A DNA stretch of 64,000 nt, taken from the NCBI GenBank assembly GCA_046351095.1, contig JAXLZC010000001.1:2852001-2916000 (forward strand), written 5' to 3'. Positions 61,034-64,000 of this stretch are shown here, piece by piece. Position 1 is the first letter of the stretch. Each line of letters opens with the position of its first letter. The notes beneath the pieces were generated by a model. The model made no database searches. It was given only the letters and a program-made list of their open reading frames with translations, and had not been told where the DNA came from. Position numbers and translations under genes: made by a program. The DNA comes from BQWY01 sp046351095. GTDB lineage: Bacteria; Nitrospirota; Nitrospiria; Nitrospirales; Nitrospiraceae.

Positions 61034-62218
61034 ATGAGCCGAGTACGAGTGCTTATCGGGACGAAGAAGGGCGCGTTTATCGCGTCGGCTGATGCCGCCA
61101 GAAAAACGTGGACGGTGAACGGGCCATTGTTCGGCGGCTGGGAGCTCTATCACTTGAAGGGATCGCCGGTCGATCCGAATCGCATCTATGCCTCACAAAC
61201 CAGTAGCTGGTATGGGCAAGTGATTCAACGGTCGGATGACGGCGGCACGACCTGGCATGCGCCGGGAACGAAGCCGGAGGAGTTGATCGGCCCGGATGGG
61301 ATGCCGAAGGGCGCCAGCAACATGTTTGCGTACGACGATTCTGCGTCCACCGGACAACCGCTGACGACGCATCAGTGGTACGACGGCACTCAACGGCCGT
61401 GGGAATTCAAACGCGTGTGGCACTTGGAGCCGTCGTTGACCGAGGCCGATACGGTCTATGCCGGTGCTGAGGATGCGGCGTTGTTCGTGTCGACCGACGG
61501 CGGCGCGACGTGGAAGGAACGGGCGGGGCTGCGCAGTGCTAAGGGGCCGCTGTGGCAGCCGGGCGCCGGTGGAATGTGCCTCCATACGATTCTGCTCGAC
61601 CCGACGAATCCGCAGCGTATCTACGTCGCCATCTCGGCGGCCGGCGCATTTCGTAGCGACGACGGCGGCGCGAATTGGAAGCCGATCAACAAAGGTCTGC
61701 ACTCTAAGTATGAGTTGCCGGATGCCGATGCGGATGTCGGTCATTGCGTGCACCGTATCGCCATGCATCCCGCGCGGCCGACCGTGTTGTACATGCAAAA
61801 ACATTGGGACGTGTTACGCAGCGACGACGCAGGCGAGTCGTGGCGAGAGATCAGCGGCAATCTGCCGACCGACTTCGGATTCCCCATCGCCGTGCATGCG
61901 CACGATCCGAACACGATCTATGTCGTGCCGATCACAAGCGACTCCGAACATTATCCGCCGGAGGGAAAGTTGCGTGTGTATCGCAGCCGAACCGGCGGCG
62001 ACGAGTGGGAAGCGCTGACCAACGGATTGCCGCAGCAGCATTGTTACGTCAATATTCTCCGCGACGCGATGGCTATCGATACGCTGGAGTCGTGCGGGGT
62101 CTACTTCGGGACGACCGGTGGGCAGGTCTACATGTCGGCGGACAGCGGCGATACCTGGACGACGATCGTGCGCGACTTGCCGCCTGTGCTGTCGGTCGAA
62201 GTGCAGGTGGTGCCGTAG
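61034..62218 (+). CDS. BNR/sialidase-like beta-propeller protein
   Basis: 394 residues. Repeated BNR/Asp-box-like segments such as SDDGGTTWHAPGT, STDGGATWKERAG, SDDGGANWKPINK, SDDAGESWREISG and SADSGDTWTTIVR mark each propeller blade. No signal peptide. Not a proven sialidase; proteins of this type are better described as YCF48/BNR-like scaffolds. Followed by the MoaD-like gene, a pairing I recall from other bacteria. Confidence 0.87.
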   Translation: MSRVRVLIGTKKGAFIASADAARKTWTVNGPLFGGWELYHLKGSPVDPNRIYASQTSSWYGQVIQRSDDGGTTWHAPGTKPEELIGPDGMPKGASNMFAYDDSASTGQPLTTHQWYDGTQRPWEFKRVWHLEPSLTEADTVYAGAEDAALFVSTDGGATWKERAGLRSAKGPLWQPGAGGMCLHTILLDPTNPQRIYVAISAAGAFRSDDGGANWKPINKGLHSKYELPDADADVGHCVHRIAMHPARPTVLYMQKHWDVLRSDDAGESWREISGNLPTDFGFPIAVHAHDPNTIYVVPITSDSEHYPPEGKLRVYRSRTGGDEWEALTNGLPQQHCYVNILRDAMAIDTLESCGVYFGTTGGQVYMSADSGDTWTTIVRDLPPVLSVEVQVVP

Positions 62219-62256
62219 GTCGTGAAACGTAAACCGGAAGAGGTCAGACAGAAAAC

Positions 62257-62574
62257 GTGAGCGAGACGAAATCGGTACCGATCCGTGTTGTGTTGCCGCA
62301 TCAGTTGCGCGCGTTGGCGACGATCAACGGCGAGGTCGTGCTGCCGTGCGTCGATCCGGTCACGCAGCGCACGGTGTTGGATGCGCTGGAGGCTCGGTAT
62401 CCCATGCTACGCGGGACGCTGCGCGATCAGACGACGAAAGTGCGCCGACCGTTCATCCGATTTTTTGCCTGCGCGCGTGACCTCTCGCACGAATCGCCGG
62501 ATGCACCGCTTCCGGAGGAGGTGCGCAACGGCACCGAGCCCTATCTCATTGTTGGTGCGATGGCAGGCGGATGA
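62257..62574 (+). CDS. MoaD/ThiS-like beta-grasp protein
   Basis: 105 residues: IRVVLPHQLRALATINGEVVLPC, VLDALEARYPMLRGTLRDQ and the C-terminal VGAMAGG ending in Gly-Gly. The di-glycine tail is the site thiocarboxylated or adenylated in MoaD/ThiS/ubiquitin-like proteins; whether it is a sulfur carrier or conjugate is open. A start at GTG 62257 is used. Its last 29 bases overlap the small gene on the other strand. Confidence 0.78.
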   Translation: MSETKSVPIRVVLPHQLRALATINGEVVLPCVDPVTQRTVLDALEARYPMLRGTLRDQTTKVRRPFIRFFACARDLSHESPDAPLPEEVRNGTEPYLIVGAMAGG

Positions 62575-62824
62575 TGCGGTGAGAAGCCGACGCGAACTGC
62601 TTATGAACGGCGGGGGCTGCTGGTTGTTGCCGCGAGCCATACCATGCCAGAAAGGTGGTCAGCCAGTAGGTGAAAACACCATATAACGTGTCCGATGCCG
62701 AATGCGATCGGCTGTCGATCTTCCGGAGGCTCTGCATGCCTATCCCGAGCGCCAGCAAGGTGCAGAACCAACCGGCCGTCGAGACGGGTCGATAGAAGAC
62801 ACCCATGGGCTTGAACCAGGTCAT
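62546..62824 (-). CDS. Small hypothetical membrane protein
   Basis: 92 residues: MTWFKPMGVFYRPVSTAGW, a hydrophobic segment FCTLLALGIGMQSL, then SDTLYGVFTYWLTTFLAWYG as a second. AAGGAG six bases before the ATG at 62824 favours it as a true gene. No family assigned. Overlaps the MoaD-like gene tail to tail. Confidence 0.68.
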   Translation of the reverse strand: MTWFKPMGVFYRPVSTAGWFCTLLALGIGMQSLRKIDSRSHSASDTLYGVFTYWLTTFLAWYGSRQQPAAPAVHKQFASASHRIIRLPSHQQ

Positions 62825-63010
62825 GCGCACTCCTTGAGTCGAGCGATAGCATAGCACGCTCGAGTCGTGGCGTGATGATGTCATGCAGGCGTCGGTCGGA
62901 GAACTCGACAAGGCAGAGACCGAGCGCGGTGTTCACTTCTTGCCTTGGCGATGGCAGAGAGGCTGAATGGGCGACGGGTCATACTCAACCACCCTTACTA
63001 GGAGGCCATC

Positions 63011-63610
63011 ATGCAGTACAAACACGTGGCAGCGATTCTGTTCGCAACCATGCTCGCGTGCTCCCCAGCCTTCGCCAAGGAGAAGCAGCATGAGAAGCAT
63101 ATGGATGAGAAGGCCATGATGGAAGAATGGATGAAACTGGCCACGCCGGGTACGCCGCATAAGCAATTGGATAGCCTAGTCGGGAGCTGGACGACCAAGA
63201 CGAAAGAATGGACGGATCCGAGTAAACCTCCGCAGGAGTCCGAAGGGACGGTAGATATGAAAATGTTGCTGGGCGGACGATTTTTGCACCAAGAGTATTC
63301 CGGAATGATGATGGGGCAGCCGTATACCGGCATCGGCATCACAGGCTATGACAATCTGCGCAAAAAATACGTCACGATCTGGTTGGATAGTATGGCCACG
63401 GCTCCTTTTGTGATGGAGGGCACTGCAAGCCCAGATGGGAAGACGATTACGTTGCGTGGAGGACATGATGAGCCGGGTGGGGGGCATATGACCCACCGTG
63501 CGGTGTGGTCCATTCCCGACGCCCAGCATCAAACATTCGAAATGTACGGCGCGCATGGTCATGAGAAAGAAACTAAGCAGATGGAAATTCTCTATACCCG
63601 CAAACCGTAA
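63011..63610 (+). CDS. Exported DUF1579 protein
   Basis: 199 residues: signal peptide MQYKHVAAILFATMLACSPAFA, a charged stretch (KEKQHEKHMDEKAMMEEWMK), then the DUF1579 beta-barrel: LDSLVGSWTTKTKEWTDPSKPPQESEGTV and GGRFLHQEYSG, then GYDNLRKKYVTIWLDSM. Ligand-binding lipocalin-like fold in the periplasm; function unknown. A short lead of TAGGAGGCCATC precedes the ATG. Confidence 0.87.
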   Translation: MQYKHVAAILFATMLACSPAFAKEKQHEKHMDEKAMMEEWMKLATPGTPHKQLDSLVGSWTTKTKEWTDPSKPPQESEGTVDMKMLLGGRFLHQEYSGMMMGQPYTGIGITGYDNLRKKYVTIWLDSMATAPFVMEGTASPDGKTITLRGGHDEPGGGHMTHRAVWSIPDAQHQTFEMYGAHGHEKETKQMEILYTRKP

Positions 63611-63666
63611 ATGGACGAGGGCCGTCGGGAGAGGAAACCTGCGACGGTGGAGCGAGGAGGAGCATC

Positions 63667-64000
63667 ATGAAAGTCCTCGAGATCGGGTTCGTCTGTTATC
63701 CGGTGACGGATATGAAGCGGGCGCGGACGTTTTATGAAGGCGTCTTGGGGCTGAAAGAGTCGCGATTCTTCGGCGACGACAAGCAAGGTTTCGTCGAATA
63801 CGACATCGGCCCAGGAACCTTGGCGCTCGGCAACGGTGTGGCCGAATGGAAGCCGGCGGACGGCGGCGGTTGCGCGGCGCTGGAAGTCGACGACTTTCCC
63901 TCGGCGATTGCGCAACTCAAGGCTGCCGGTTGTCGCATGAAGATGGATGCGATGGAAACGCCGGTCTGCCACATGGTCGTCGTGTACGATCCCGACGGCA
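63667..64000 (+). CDS. VOC-superfamily protein (cut by the window end)
   Basis: At least 111 residues: MKVLEIGFVCYPVTDMKRARTFYEGVLGLKESRFFGDDKQGFVEYDI, ALGNGVAEW and a second half with ALEVDDFPSAIAQLKAAGC and MVVVYDPDG. Typical glyoxalase/bleomycin-resistance fold. GGAGGAGCATC before the ATG. Incomplete at base 64000. Confidence 0.85.
   Translation, partial: MKVLEIGFVCYPVTDMKRARTFYEGVLGLKESRFFGDDKQGFVEYDIGPGTLALGNGVAEWKPADGGGCAALEVDDFPSAIAQLKAAGCRMKMDAMETPVCHMVVVYDPDG

Noticed and set aside
1..64000. CRISPR arrays, rRNA and tRNA genes
   Set aside because: No spaced short repeats and no tRNA or rRNA-like sequence were noticed by eye; a dedicated scan would be decisive.

Overview
The window looks like one chromosomal stretch of a GC-rich, Gram-negative bacterium. 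It encodes an HflK homologue, several lipoproteins with lipoboxes, an LpxH-like phosphatase and exported proteins with classic signal peptides. The mix (arsenic operon, gamma carbonic anhydrase, type-II NADH dehydrogenase, Nitrospira-style fibronectin type III wording in a broken gene) suggests a Nitrospirota/Nitrospira-like organism. That is an inference from gene style, not a measured placement. I saw no rRNA, tRNA, CRISPR array, transposase or phage gene.

Layout. 1-0.9 kb: 5' part of hflK. 1.0-3.9 kb: compact arsenic operon arsR-arsM-acr3-arsC with two copies of the dyad ATCAA-N6-TTGAT, one before arsR and one before arsM. 3.9-7.4 kb: TfoX-like protein, a methyltransferase, a vapBC toxin-antitoxin pair and an exported protein, bounded by a decayed second copy of the methyltransferase/vapB junction. 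7.4-13.3 kb: lipoprotein, two tandem DUF2238 membrane proteins, pyrophosphatase, a superfamily II helicase and a four-CBS protein. 13.7-16.7 kb: a metacaspase followed by a papain-like protease fused to an alpha/beta hydrolase. 16.7-28.3 kb: exported gamma carbonic anhydrase, M20 amidohydrolase, double GNAT, cNMP-binding protein, AEC transporter, pentapeptide-repeat protein, lytic transglycosylase, an exported Sm-like protein, a class C beta-lactamase-like lipoprotein, a TPR protein and a hydrolase. 28.6-33.4 kb: four-gene cluster (LpxH-like phosphatase, membrane-anchored class III aminotransferase, PEMT/ICMT-like methyltransferase, GT4 glycosyltransferase) that looks like a lipid or glycolipid pathway.

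33.5-41.4 kb: DUF2157 protein, NDH-2, GIY-YIG protein, aldose epimerase, tautomerase, a divergent SDR/HxlR pair, a flavin-fold oxidoreductase and a lipoprotein. 41.5-48.6 kb: a minus-strand defence locus. An intact three-gene module (nuclease/N6-adenine methylase fusion, HsdS, and a protein joining a DGNHR domain to a TIR-like domain) is framed by broken pieces of a different type I restriction system: hsdM 5' piece, hsdR 5' piece and hsdM 3' piece. The module has no helicase/translocase subunit and is the best candidate here for an undescribed system.

48.6-64 kb: an island of small stress-type enzymes run by regulators. It has an AraC regulator, an ECF42-like sigma factor with TPR tail, an ECF41-like sigma factor with SnoaL-like tail, and about a dozen effector genes (YCII/DGPF proteins, azoreductase, SRPBCC, DUF1428, VOC/PhnB proteins, SDR, DUF1579). 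One YCII gene is frameshifted, and there are decayed fragments of an AraC gene and of a MoaD-like gene, so the island has grown by duplication and decay.
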